Below are positions 1 to 8,580 of a DNA stretch of 64,000 bases, one piece after another (position 1 is the first letter of the stretch; every line of letters begins with the position of its first letter). The notes beneath the pieces were generated by a model, which worked only from the letters and a program-made list of their open reading frames with translations, did not search any database and was not told where the DNA came from. The translations under genes and the position numbers were made by a program. The DNA comes from Paenibacillus silagei (lineage in GTDB: Bacteria > Bacillota > Bacilli > Paenibacillales > Paenibacillaceae). Where the stretch lies: NCBI RefSeq assembly GCF_017874735.1, contig NZ_JAGGLV010000002.1, forward strand, positions 186,001 through 250,000, in the 5' to 3' direction.

Positions 1-531
1 ACGTATCCTCCCACTCCTCTCTAAGCAGCCCCATTCGGATAGAATCATAGTATATTCCGTTATAATATCGGCATTTTCTAAGCCTGGCCTCCATGGTCAT
101 GCCCAGCTTCATTCCTGCTTTCATCATTCGCTCATTCCCGGACCAGGTGGTGTAGCCGACACGGACTAGCGGAAGGGTAGTGAATAAATGACCGATCCAC
201 AGCTTGAGAGCTCTAGTGCCATAACCGCTGCTCCAATAGGCAGGATCATAGATGACAATCCCCATTTCCAGCCAGTATGACGGCTCATGCTCCCAGTAGT
301 AGCTTACATCACCTATAACAACGCCCTCTACTTCTATTACCCAATTGTTCACACTGCCAATAATTTCGGCTCGCTTCCGTAATATTCTTCCCAGGAGATA
401 CACTTATGTTCAAAATACGGCGCATCCCATTTTTTCCATTCTGGCGCTTCCTCTTTATAGACAAGCTCCCACAGCCTGGGCAGATCCCCTTCAGCTATTG
501 GGCGAAACTGCAGTTCATGATCCTGAATCAT
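1..531 (-). pseudogene. GNAT-family N-acetyltransferase, frameshifted and cut by the window edge
   Basis: Reading leftward from ATG 531 gives a RimJ-like N-terminus (LQFRPIAEGDLPRLWE, then EWKKWDAPYF). It ends at a TGA at 349-351. Another frame of the same strand is open from about position 370 to the window edge and supplies the rest of the fold: a WVIEVEGVVIGDVSYYWEH strand pair, the SSGYGTRALKLW acetyl-CoA loop, and the C-terminal RKCRYYNGIYYDSIRMG segment. The halves join with one indel between about 350 and 375. The product would be a small acetyltransferase of unknown substrate. It is either a real pseudogene or a sequencing error. The 3' end lies outside the window. Confidence 0.8.
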
Positions 532-724
532 AGAACCCCTCCGGAACAGTTAATATATTGCCAACTAATCTTATAATAACTGACTAGAGGAAGCCCCGGC
601 TGGTAATAAATGTGTATAAACAAATTGGACTTCCCGGCGTCAGATTGAGATAATACAGGGGAATTCATCAAGCGAATATACAGACATTCAAGTGATAGTT
701 GTATATATAGAAAGGAAAATCCCA

Positions 725-1672
725 ATGAACCTGTCCACCCTATCAGCCGCGCTTGCGCCGCTGAATCTGCGGAGCTGTCTGATTCAGCAGCAAGGCAGAC
801 TGATCTTCGAGCATTATAGAGATCAGCGCACGGCCTCGGAGCTGGCGAAGATCAACTCCTGCACCAAGAGCATCCTCTCTGCGCTGATCTGCATCGCCAT
901 GGACCAGGGGCTGCTGCCCGGCCCTTCGGCTCCGCTCAGCAGCTTCTTCCCGCAAGTCCTGCGCGATAAGGATGCACGGAAGCCGAACATTACGCTCGAA
1001 CAGCTGCTGACTATGTCCGCAGGCTTCCGCTGGAAGGAATTCGGCGGAGCCAATTCCTTCCCGAAGATGACCCGTTCCCCCCATTGGGTGAATTATGTGC
1101 TGGAGCAGCCGCTCGCAGATGAGCCGGGCACCCGGATGGAATACAATTCGGGAATCTCGCAGTTACTGTCTTCGATTCTGGTACAAGCCACAGGACAGAG
1201 CACAGCCAGCTATGCCGAACAGGTTCTCTTCGGACCGCTCGGCATCCGGGACTATGACTGGGAATCGGACCCCCAGGGCATTCATACCGGCGGCTTCGGT
1301 CTGAAGCTGCGGCCTGTAGACCTGCTGAACTTCGGACAGCTCTATTTGCAGCAGGGGATATGGAAGGATTCGCAGATTATCTCCGGCAGTTGGGCTGTAC
1401 ATTCGGTACAGCCAGTCATGCACACGGAGCCTCCCCGCCACGGCGGATACGGCTGGCATTGGTGGACAGATGCCCTGTCCTGCAGCTCAGCAACCGGAGA
1501 ATCCAGTCTGGTGGACTACTATTACGCCCGCGGGTATGCCGGACAATTCATATATGTAGTGCCGGAGCTTCAGCTTGTCACTGTGCTGACCCAGGATAAC
1601 AAGCGCGGGAAGAATAATCCTCCGCCGGATGTGTTCCGTGACTATATCGTGCCTTTACTGGGATCTATTTAA
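725..1672 (+). CDS. Serine hydrolase, beta-lactamase/penicillin-binding-protein-like
   Basis: This 315-residue protein belongs to the beta-lactamase-related (class C/esterase-like) serine hydrolase family. The nucleophile motif SxxK is S45-C-T-K48, followed by a helix typical of the fold. A Y-N-S triad around residue 140 fits the second catalytic motif, and a late GGYGWHWW segment lies near where the third motif is expected. I chose ATG 725 because AAGGAA lies about 8 nt upstream; an in-frame ATG at 692 has no such site. No signal peptide is seen, so it is probably cytoplasmic. The substrate cannot be read from the sequence. It is transcribed alone. Confidence 0.82.
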   Translation: MNLSTLSAALAPLNLRSCLIQQQGRLIFEHYRDQRTASELAKINSCTKSILSALICIAMDQGLLPGPSAPLSSFFPQVLRDKDARKPNITLEQLLTMSAGFRWKEFGGANSFPKMTRSPHWVNYVLEQPLADEPGTRMEYNSGISQLLSSILVQATGQSTASYAEQVLFGPLGIRDYDWESDPQGIHTGGFGLKLRPVDLLNFGQLYLQQGIWKDSQIISGSWAVHSVQPVMHTEPPRHGGYGWHWWTDALSCSSATGESSLVDYYYARGYAGQFIYVVPELQLVTVLTQDNKRGKNNPPPDVFRDYIVPLLGSI

Positions 1673-2584
1673 GCTGGCTCCTTAGCTTACCGGCAGCATA
1701 CCATAGCAGCGGACACAACAAATTGAAAAAGAGTGGAAACGGCTTTGCTTTGCCGTTCATTATGTACAGACGCACAAATCCCCGCTGCCTGATTGCTTAA
1801 GGCCCGGGGATTCATGTGTTGATTACGCTATTCAATTCAATCATTTCCTCCAAGTAACAAAAGCCATATCCCTGACATGGTGATTGTTCTCAATTTCATG
1901 TTCACTTCATGCTTCCGTGTTGCCCGTTCGCTCCTGTCCGGAGTGTTGCTCCATGTCCTGCATATGGGGTGGATTCCCGCGTACACGATTTCACGAAAAA
2001 CGTTTTCACGGACGTTTTCCCTACTGTGAGGAATCGCAGTTGTACGCTTCGCTAACCTTTTTCATTGGAATCACGCTCTTTCTTCCGCAAGAGACTGCTC
2101 CTGCTTGAATGATAAGCTTCGTTCTTCTTCCAATTAAAGATTTGCTTCTTGGGTTCCCGCATACCCACGATCTGCCAGAAGATGTTATCATCCACCTTCT
2201 TAATCAGCAGCCGATTCCGGCATGCTTCGCTAACGCTAGTACATCGGGGCTCTCTCCTTTCCTTCATTCATTGCTAAATTTAGGAATGAGACCATCACCT
2301 GCGGTACCACCTGTAATGCTTGGTGCTCTTGATGCTGTGGTTCCTGTGGTGATGTCTACATTATACCTGAGAAACGCTTAAATTTAAACTTTCAAAAACC
2401 TGCATATCCCCGCAGAATCTTCGATATTCCAGTAGGATTGCAAATAAAATGCCCATCTCTAAACATTGCTCCGTTTACGGATTATTTGCTCCCGTTAGCT
2501 GATCATTTTCATGTATGCGCTATCATTTCATATGAAAATGAATGGCCAGCCTGAGGAATTCCTTCCCCGGACTGGCCGGTGTGT
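1673..2584. other. Gene-poor stretch of about 0.9 kb
   Basis: No convincing gene is seen here. The stretch holds a perfect 8-bp hairpin at 1777-1812 (AATCCCCG/CGGGGATT) without a T tract. It also holds two copies of GCTTCGCTAAC (2046-2056 and 2224-2234). Several short open frames on both strands lack ribosome binding sites. On the minus strand about 37 codons are open just left of 2380 with a Gly/Thr/Ala-rich reading but no start codon. The short repeats suggest old intergenic repeat sequence rather than a gene. Confidence 0.5.
2544..2577 (-). terminator. Intrinsic terminator of the CPBP protease gene
   Basis: GGCCAG and CTGGCC arms enclose a GC-rich loop immediately downstream of the protease stop codon. 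On the minus strand they are followed by a T-rich stretch. Confidence 0.65.
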
Positions 2585-3343
2585 CTACAGGGTGAGACTA
2601 TGATTTCTGTGCTTGCGGCTGAATACCACGAGCAGATAAATTCCATAGAGCAGATACAGAATATTAAGAATGGAGACGATGAGTACCTCATGCTCCAGAT
2701 TCTCATTGCTGACCATGGCCAGTGCATCGTAGATAAAATGGAACGCGATCAGCGGAACAATATTCCGGCCTGTCTCCATCAGCAAGGCGAGCACACAGCC
2801 CAGCAGCAGCGCATTGATAACCTGGAGAATCGTATGTAAAATATCATTTCCGCCAAAGGCATTGGCCATATGCAGAACCCCGAAGAAGATGGAGGAGAAC
2901 ACAATATAAAAGACCGGACCTTTGGATTTCAGAAGATTCCAGATCACCCCTCTAAAAATGGCTTCCTCAGTATAGCCCACCAGCAGGGTCATAATGACGA
3001 TGCTGATTATTTCAGGCGCTCCCAGTTCAACGTTGATTCCATTCATCAGCGGCTGGGCCACCGCAATAATGAGCAGCGGGATGTAGAACAGCACCGCCCG
3101 GGACGGACCAGCCTCCAGCTTGCGGAAGCCGAAGCTGACGAGCGAAGAATCCTTTCTTTTCATATAAATGGTTACAATAATGCCCATAACCAGGAAGGCG
3201 CAGGCCTGGGCATTGCGTATCCCCATATCGCCGAACTCCTGAATGGTAGCGACAGCAGCGGCTATGGATACCATTAGAGTCAGGACTACTCCCCATACCA
3301 GCGAGTAAACGAGCGGATGTCTTTGTACAGCAGTGTTTTTCAT
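2585..3343 (-). CDS. CPBP family intramembrane metalloprotease (CAAX/Abi)
   Basis: This is a 252-residue polytopic membrane protein with about seven or eight hydrophobic segments. The family motifs are present: EEAIFR at 126-131 (EExxxR), H158 in FGVLH (FxxxH), and H202 in AFHFIYD (third conserved His motif). These residues coordinate the catalytic metal in type II CAAX prenyl endopeptidase-like proteins. In Bacillota, members are linked to bacteriocin self-immunity or membrane proteolysis. No bacteriocin gene is visible nearby, so the substrate is unknown. An AAAGGAG site lies 8 nt before the ATG. Confidence 0.9.
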   Translation of the reverse strand: MKNTAVQRHPLVYSLVWGVVLTLMVSIAAAVATIQEFGDMGIRNAQACAFLVMGIIVTIYMKRKDSSLVSFGFRKLEAGPSRAVLFYIPLLIIAVAQPLMNGINVELGAPEIISIVIMTLLVGYTEEAIFRGVIWNLLKSKGPVFYIVFSSIFFGVLHMANAFGGNDILHTILQVINALLLGCVLALLMETGRNIVPLIAFHFIYDALAMVSNENLEHEVLIVSILNILYLLYGIYLLVVFSRKHRNHSLTL

Positions 3344-3468
3344 TTCAGATCTCCTTTATAGTAGGCTAACGTATTGCCGCTTCAGGACAATAATGGTTTA
3401 ATTTTATGCTATGATGCCAAATTATACGATATCTATATAATCTTCCAGTGGGCATTGCGGTCTGTACA

Positions 3469-3477
3469 TGCTATAAT
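3469..3477 (+). promoter_or_regulatory. Extended -10 promoter element
   Basis: TGCTATAAT is a perfect TGnTATAAT extended -10 located 34 nt upstream of the ATG at 3511. No good -35 hexamer accompanies it. Confidence 0.5.
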
Positions 3478-3510
3478 CTCTGAATCCTACAATGAGAATG
3501 GAACAACAAC

Positions 3511-3888
3511 ATGAACAGTCCTATCAAGATCTTCAAAGTGACCGTGCAGCTGGAAAAGGATGAATATGGTCTTGAGGTTAGCCATTGGCGTCTGCTGGTG
3601 GAAACGAACCGCTATTATGAGATCAAGCCGGAGAGCGGACCGGTTAAACGGATCTACAAAGAAAAATTAAATACGGTAGTGGATGACACCAAATCCTATA
3701 CAGATGGCTATCTGGCCTGTTCAGCGTTCTGTAACGAGGACCGTATAGATGATATGCATACTGAAATGCTGCATGCGCTCCAGCTTAAGATCAAGGCCTA
3801 TATGGACGAGCTGCATCTGAACCAGCAGGCTCTTGAGCTGCAGTTCAACCACCCGAAGCCTCTGAGAACCGAAGAACAGACCTCCTGA
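3511..3888 (+). CDS. Conserved-looking hypothetical protein
   Basis: This 125-residue soluble protein has no motif I recognise. The N-terminal half alternates short predicted strands (KIFKVTVQL, HWRLLVET, YYEIKP). The C-terminal half looks helical (HTEMLHALQLKIKAYMDEL). Codon use resembles the neighbours, and the gene sits between an extended -10 promoter and a strong terminator, so it is probably real. The ribosome binding site is weak. No function is proposed. Confidence 0.7.
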   Translation: MNSPIKIFKVTVQLEKDEYGLEVSHWRLLVETNRYYEIKPESGPVKRIYKEKLNTVVDDTKSYTDGYLACSAFCNEDRIDDMHTEMLHALQLKIKAYMDELHLNQQALELQFNHPKPLRTEEQTS

Positions 3889-3907
3889 CCGTGGCACCAC
3901 AATAACA

Positions 3908-3951
3908 AATAACCGGAAGAGTCGCAGGCTTCTGCGGCTTTTCCGGTTATT
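3908..3951. terminator. Bidirectional intrinsic terminator
   Basis: Eleven-base perfect arms (AATAACCGGAA/TTCCGGTTATT) extend into an inner CGCAG/CTGCG stem. The hairpin lies between the converging ends of the genes at 3511-3888 and 3967-4140 and can serve both. Confidence 0.75.
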
Positions 3952-3966
3952 AGGCGTTGCTATTCC

Positions 3967-4140
3967 TTAGAGCAGTTCCGCATTCTTCACGGCGTGTTCC
4001 CAGCTTGGAAAATAATACAGCGCACTTCTCATCAGCTCGGGCTCCTGCTGCTTGATCTGCTTCTTGTTCATCTTGCCCCCACCAGACTGAAGCTGCTTGA
4101 TCCTACTGATAACTTCATCTGAAGCCATTGTAATATCCAA
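3967..4140 (-). CDS. Small 57-residue protein, homing-endonuclease-associated-repeat-like
   Basis: The frame starts at TTG 4140 (an in-frame ATG follows at 4128) and ends at TAA 3967. An AAAGGGG ribosome binding site lies 7 nt upstream of the TTG, which favours that start. The peptide has a basic, glutamine-rich helical front (ISRIKQLQSGGGKMNKKQIK) and ends in YYFPSWEHAVKNAELL. That end resembles the W-x-x-A-x-x-x-A closing helix of small DNA-binding repeats associated with homing endonucleases. It lies 84 bp downstream of cheA and may be cotranscribed with it. The family match is by eye only. Confidence 0.65.
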   Translation of the reverse strand: MDITMASDEVISRIKQLQSGGGKMNKKQIKQQEPELMRSALYYFPSWEHAVKNAELL

Positions 4141-4223
4141 CTCTTCACCCCTTTCCGGTGTTTCTTTCCATATTTTTCACCATTGCTGCCGGTTCTATAC
4201 CAGACTGTGATAATGGAAAGTAA

Positions 4224-6218
4224 TCAATGGCTAACGAGATAAGAGGCATCCAGAATCAGAGCGACCCGGCCGTTGCCCAGGATCGTTGCCCCGGACAGAT
4301 GATTCATCGTCCCCAGATACGCGCCCAGGGACTTGATGACCACCTCCTGGTTGCCGATGATCTCATCGACTGCGAACGCAGCGATCCGGTCAACAGATCT
4401 TACAATCACGAGCGGAATCGTCTTGGAACGGCGCTCTGTGCGCGGATAATGCAGCTTGTCTCTGAGCCAGGAGAGCGGAACAATCCGCCCGTGGTTGATA
4501 ATCGCCTGCTCCCCTTGAACGACCTGTATCTCTTCGGGGGAGATCCGCACAATCTCAGCCACATTATACATCGGTAAAATCAGAACACGCCCGGACACCT
4601 TGACCAGCAGCCCCTTGATAATAGCCAGCGTAAGCGGCAGACGGATTGTAAAAAGAGTCCCTGCCCCCGGCTCGGTCTGAATATCTATGATTCCGTTGAG
4701 ACGTCCAATCTGACTGCGGACAATATCCATCCCCACGCCCCGCCCAGACACTTCACTGACCTCAGAGGCTGTGGAGAAGCCTGGCTCGAAGATGAGACTA
4801 ACGGCTTCCTGTGCAGTTAAATACCCTGCCTGTTCTTCTGTTATGATCCCTTTGCTGAGCGCAGAGGCTGTAATCCGGGCGGCATCGATGCCCTGTCCGT
4901 CATCCTCCAGACGAATCACGACCTGATTCTCCTCATGAAAAGAAGTAAGCGTAATTCTGCCCTTCGGAGCCTTGCCCTGCTGCACGCGCACCTCTGGACT
5001 CTCGATTCCATGATCGGCGCTGTTACGGATCAAGTGGATTAGCGGATCACTCAGCTCTTCAATGATCATCCGGTCCAGCTCGGTCTCGCCTCCCTGAATC
5101 TGCAGCTCAATATCCTTACCCAGCTTCTGGGCCAAATCCCTCACCAGCCGCGGGAAACGGTTAAACAGCTGATCCATCGGCAGCATCCGGGTCTTCATGA
5201 CCCCTTCCTGAAGCTCTTTGATAATTCCGCCCATATGATCCGATATCGAGCCGATATCAGGTAGAACCTTGGCGGGATCCGTACGTTGTCCATTAGCGCT
5301 CAGATCGGCCAGAGAGGTCTGCTCAATCAGCAGCTCCCCCACCAGATTCATCAGATGGTCCAGCCGCTCCACACTCACCCTGACGGTTGACTGTACCTCA
5401 TGGGATTTCCCCTTGCCAGGAGTAGAGGACGAAGGTTCTGCAGGCACCGGTCCGGCCGTGGTCTGGACGTCAGTCCCGGCAGCAGGTGCGGGCACGAATG
5501 GTGTAATGACAATGCTCTCGACATCGGTCTCCCCTGCCAGCTGCTCGGACACCTGCCGGAGCTCGCGCGGGGAAGCAGCAATTACAGCAAATTGGCTGTA
5601 GCGGGCGTCTTCATCGGCTCCCGGCGCCGCCGGGGGCGCCAGGGCAGCAGCAATCACCGGCCCGCAGACCTCTTCGATACGCTGCAAGAGGATATAATGC
5701 CGGGCCGCCTTCATCTGGCAGTCCTCTCTCAAGGTGACTACCAGAGCCAGCAGCGAGTAGCCCGCTGCCACGGCCTCTTCCGCCTGAAGCAGCTCCGCTG
5801 CATTTAAGACCGGAAGCAGTACCGGCTGAAGTTCAGCCGGCTTATTAATCAGCGCCTTGATCTCCGCAACCACAGCTGAGCAGTCTGTAAATCCCTCCCC
5901 GCTAACATACTGAGTGCGCAGCAGCTTCATCGCATCCAGCGCCCGGAAGAGCGTATCAATCAGATTACCGGTAATCTCCGGCTTCTTCTCCCGCACCCAC
6001 TCCAGCGCATACTCCACCTCATGCGTGAGATCGCTCATCTCGCGGAAGCCCATCGTGGAGGCAGAGCCCTTGATCGTATGGGCTGCGCGGAAGATCGTCT
6101 GAATCAGCTCAGCGGTTGGAGCATGCTCCAGCGCAAGCAGGGACTGGTCGATCCGCTCTAATTGCTCGTTCAGCTCTTCTATGAATATATCGCGGTAAGC
6201 CGACAGTTCCATCATCAT
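4224..6218 (-). CDS. cheA: Chemotaxis histidine kinase CheA
   Basis: This 664-residue kinase passes chemoreceptor signals to response regulators. Domains in order are an HPt domain at about 1-105 with phospho-accepting H47 in AAHTIKGSAS, a linker region, and a dimerisation helix pair at about 280-340. An HATPase domain follows with the N box LIHLIRNSADHG and the G box GRGVGMDIV. A CheW-like regulatory domain fills about 520-660. Key residues look intact. The gene follows cheW by 15 bp. No cheY, cheB, cheR, cheC or cheD lies alongside, so output must go to a regulator encoded elsewhere. AAGGGG lies 8 nt before the first of three Met codons. Confidence 0.93.
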   Translation of the reverse strand: MMMELSAYRDIFIEELNEQLERIDQSLLALEHAPTAELIQTIFRAAHTIKGSASTMGFREMSDLTHEVEYALEWVREKKPEITGNLIDTLFRALDAMKLLRTQYVSGEGFTDCSAVVAEIKALINKPAELQPVLLPVLNAAELLQAEEAVAAGYSLLALVVTLREDCQMKAARHYILLQRIEEVCGPVIAAALAPPAAPGADEDARYSQFAVIAASPRELRQVSEQLAGETDVESIVITPFVPAPAAGTDVQTTAGPVPAEPSSSTPGKGKSHEVQSTVRVSVERLDHLMNLVGELLIEQTSLADLSANGQRTDPAKVLPDIGSISDHMGGIIKELQEGVMKTRMLPMDQLFNRFPRLVRDLAQKLGKDIELQIQGGETELDRMIIEELSDPLIHLIRNSADHGIESPEVRVQQGKAPKGRITLTSFHEENQVVIRLEDDGQGIDAARITASALSKGIITEEQAGYLTAQEAVSLIFEPGFSTASEVSEVSGRGVGMDIVRSQIGRLNGIIDIQTEPGAGTLFTIRLPLTLAIIKGLLVKVSGRVLILPMYNVAEIVRISPEEIQVVQGEQAIINHGRIVPLSWLRDKLHYPRTERRSKTIPLVIVRSVDRIAAFAVDEIIGNQEVVIKSLGAYLGTMNHLSGATILGNGRVALILDASYLVSH

Positions 6219-6233
6219 TGCTTGTTCCCCTTT

Positions 6234-6659
6234 TTACCCGCCCAATATTTCTTCGAGCTTCAAAATACCGATCAGCTGGTCATCCCGCTGCCCCACTCCG
6301 TGGAACACCGCATCGCGGCTGCGGTTATGTCCGCCTGCCGGCGGATGAATCTCGGCGTACGTAGTCACCTTGTTCACCTTATCTACAATCAGTCCGACGA
6401 ATTCCTCGCGGTAGTTAACCACAATAATTCTTGTGCTCCGGGTATAAGGCTCATCCGCCATTCCCAGCAGATTGCGCAGGCTCATGACACAGACCACCTT
6501 GCCGCGCAGATTGACTACACCTTTGACTTCATTCCGGCTGAAGGGGATATCTGTAATGCTGAGCATTTTGATAATCTCATGAATCTCTTCAATCCGGATG
6601 GCACAGGTCTCGGCTCCTACCGCAAGCTCGATATATTGTTCCTTCTGTAAGGACGACAT
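6234..6659 (-). CDS. cheW: Chemotaxis coupling protein CheW
   Basis: This 141-residue single-domain CheW protein bridges chemoreceptors and CheA in the signalling array. The beta-barrel signature is clear: FSRNEVKGVVNLRGKVVCV, then the STRIIVVNYREEFVGLIVDKV strands and a C-terminal LIGILKLEEIL. It lies between the receptor gene (23 bp upstream) and cheA (15 bp downstream), so the three should form one transcript. The start is supported by GGAAGG about 7 nt before the ATG. Confidence 0.92.
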   Translation of the reverse strand: MSSLQKEQYIELAVGAETCAIRIEEIHEIIKMLSITDIPFSRNEVKGVVNLRGKVVCVMSLRNLLGMADEPYTRSTRIIVVNYREEFVGLIVDKVNKVTTYAEIHPPAGGHNRSRDAVFHGVGQRDDQLIGILKLEEILGG

Positions 6660-6682
6660 GGCTTCACCTTCCGTCTGTTGAA

Positions 6683-8272
6683 TTAATGGGTTTTGAATGC
6701 GGCTGCCGATTGGGCCAGTTCTTCAGACAGCAGGGCCAAAGCCTGGCAGGTTGTCGCTGTCTCTTCAGAAGCCGCTGCCGATTCCTCGCTGGAGGCCGCA
6801 ATGGACTGAACCGAGTCCATCACTTCAGCAGCCTGGGCGGACTCCTCTTCACAGGCGGCAGCAATCTCGTTGACCTTGAGTGAGGAGGTGTTGACCATCT
6901 TAATGATTTGCTCGAAGGCCTGGCTGGTCATCGAAGACTGCTCTACACTCTCAGCTACTGCCCTCACGCTCTGCTTCGTATTCTCCTGCATGACCTTGAT
7001 AATCTTCGTAATCTCCTTCGTAGCATCGCTGCTGCGTTCAGCCAGCTTGCGGACCTCGTCCGCCACTACGGCGAAGCCGCGCCCCTGTTCTCCGGCACGC
7101 GCCGCTTCAATCGCTGCGTTCAGGGCCAGGAGATTGGTCTGCTCGGCGATATCGTCGATCACTTCGATGATATCCCCGATTTTGCTGGAGTCGTCTTCAA
7201 GCTGCTTCATCTGTTGATTGACGGTCTGCATCCCCTGCAGCGAAGTCTCCACTACATATCCGCCTTCCCGGGCGGTTCGTACCGTATCATTGGAGAGCTC
7301 TGCCGCTTCCTCAGCACTGGAGGCCACCGAATCAATCGCCAGCGACAGCTCCTTGAACAGCTCGGTAATATTGGTCGCTGCCGCCGACTGGTTCGTGCTG
7401 GTGCTGGCAATCTCCTGGGTGCTCGCTGAGATCTGTTCGGAAGAGGCCGCAACGCTCTGAGAGTTCAGCACAATCCCGTTGATTAATTCCTTCAGGTTAT
7501 GAACCATCCGATTCAGGGCTGTGGCAAGCTGTCCGACTTCATCCTTAGTAGATATATCCGCTTGCTGCGTCAGATTTCCATTAGCCACTTCTGTAGCTAC
7601 ATGCAGCATCTGCATCAGGGGTCTGGAGATCGATCTTGCGATCAGGTAGCCGATCATAATACTGAGGATGACCGCCGCAATGACTACCGAGATTGTAAGG
7701 ATGAACGCCGAGGAATAAGCGGATTGTGAATGGTTGTTCGCCTCATCTGCCAGCTCAACATTCACTTTGATCAGACCATCCAGATTGTTCAGCACATTCT
7801 GCCCCTGGACGGTCAACTGTGTAGTCAGAAATGTATTAAAAGCAGCCGCATCATCTTGCTCCGCTAGAACCAGCGCCTGATCGAACAGCTTCTCATAGCT
7901 TGCATACTCCTGGTCAAACGAGGCCAGCAGTTCCTTTTCACGGGCAGTGGTCGCCAGCGGACGGTAGTTATCCAGCTTCTGGTCAATTTCCTGACGGCCT
8001 GAGGCAATCTTTTGCTTATAATCGGTAATTTTATCTGTATCTGTTGTATTGCTCATATCCCGTGTATAGACCCGGTTTAGCTGATAGCTGATCTCGGCGG
8101 CAGACAGATCTCTGACCGAGATCAGGTTATTGCTGTACATTTCCTTCATATTCTGATTGCTGGTGCGCAGGGATAAGACCGAATAGACTCCAAGTCCTGC
8201 CAGGATTAAAGAGACGATCAAAAAAGCGGAGACGATCTTTGTAGCTGTTTTCAAATTCCCGAACCATTTCAT
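6683..8272 (-). CDS. Methyl-accepting chemotaxis protein with 4HB sensor domain
   Basis: This is a 529-residue transmembrane receptor. TM1 lies at about 10-30, then an extracytoplasmic four-helix-bundle sensor of about 160 residues, TM2 at about 190-213, a HAMP domain ([15 protein letters not shown]), and a long signalling coiled coil. The hairpin tip motif [19 protein letters not shown] is intact. I chose ATG 8272 because GGGGGA lies 6 nt upstream; the frame extends further but without a ribosome binding site. It is the first gene of the mcp-cheW-cheA cluster. The ligand is unknown. Confidence 0.92.
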   Translation of the reverse strand: MKWFGNLKTATKIVSAFLIVSLILAGLGVYSVLSLRTSNQNMKEMYSNNLISVRDLSAAEISYQLNRVYTRDMSNTTDTDKITDYKQKIASGRQEIDQKLDNYRPLATTAREKELLASFDQEYASYEKLFDQALVLAEQDDAAAFNTFLTTQLTVQGQNVLNNLDGLIKVNVELADEANNHSQSAYSSAFILTISVVIAAVILSIMIGYLIARSISRPLMQMLHVATEVANGNLTQQADISTKDEVGQLATALNRMVHNLKELINGIVLNSQSVAASSEQISASTQEIASTSTNQSAAATNITELFKELSLAIDSVASSAEEAAELSNDTVRTAREGGYVVETSLQGMQTVNQQMKQLEDDSSKIGDIIEVIDDIAEQTNLLALNAAIEAARAGEQGRGFAVVADEVRKLAERSSDATKEITKIIKVMQENTKQSVRAVAESVEQSSMTSQAFEQIIKMVNTSSLKVNEIAAACEEESAQAAEVMDSVQSIAASSEESAAASEETATTCQALALLSEELAQSAAAFKTH

Positions 8273-8494
8273 GTGGCTTCCCCCTGTGGTTAACATCTTA
8301 GCGTCCTTCTTGTCGGCGTTAATCTTACACTCCCCTATCAGCCGGCGGGACATCATTAGCTATATTTCGACATTTTATATCAAAAAAATTATATTCTAAT
8401 TTGTGTTTTTCATATTTTTTTCGTTAATCTCAGTGTAAATTTCCCCTTTACAAATCGAAATGTTTACTATTCCGTAGTTTGATGCAGAATCCGC

Positions 8495-8522
8495 TTGACA
8501 GAACATAGAAATAAGTTATAAA
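8495..8522 (+). promoter_or_regulatory. SigA-type promoter of the symporter gene
   Basis: TTGACA (8495-8500) and TATAAA (8517-8522) are separated by 16 bp and lie about 60 nt upstream of the start codon. The surrounding 308-bp divergent region is AT-rich and otherwise shows no gene. Confidence 0.7.
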
Positions 8523-8580
8523 TAGACATAATTAGCAAACGATTCAATCCCATTTTATCCCCCGCGAAAAGAGGCTTGTC

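Noticed and set aside
1884..2381. Short open frames on both strands in the 1.7-2.6 kb gap
   Set aside because: They lack ribosome binding sites and recognisable protein character and contain repeated intergenic words.
2109..2381. Remnant of a Gly/Thr-rich protein gene on the minus strand
   Set aside because: About 37 codons are open but have no start codon or ribosome binding site, and I recognise no homologue.
8362..8400. SigD-type (motility) promoter for the mcp-cheW-cheA cluster
   Set aside because: A GTCGAAAT-like box with an upstream TAAT is present, but both boxes deviate and the region is too AT-rich to judge.
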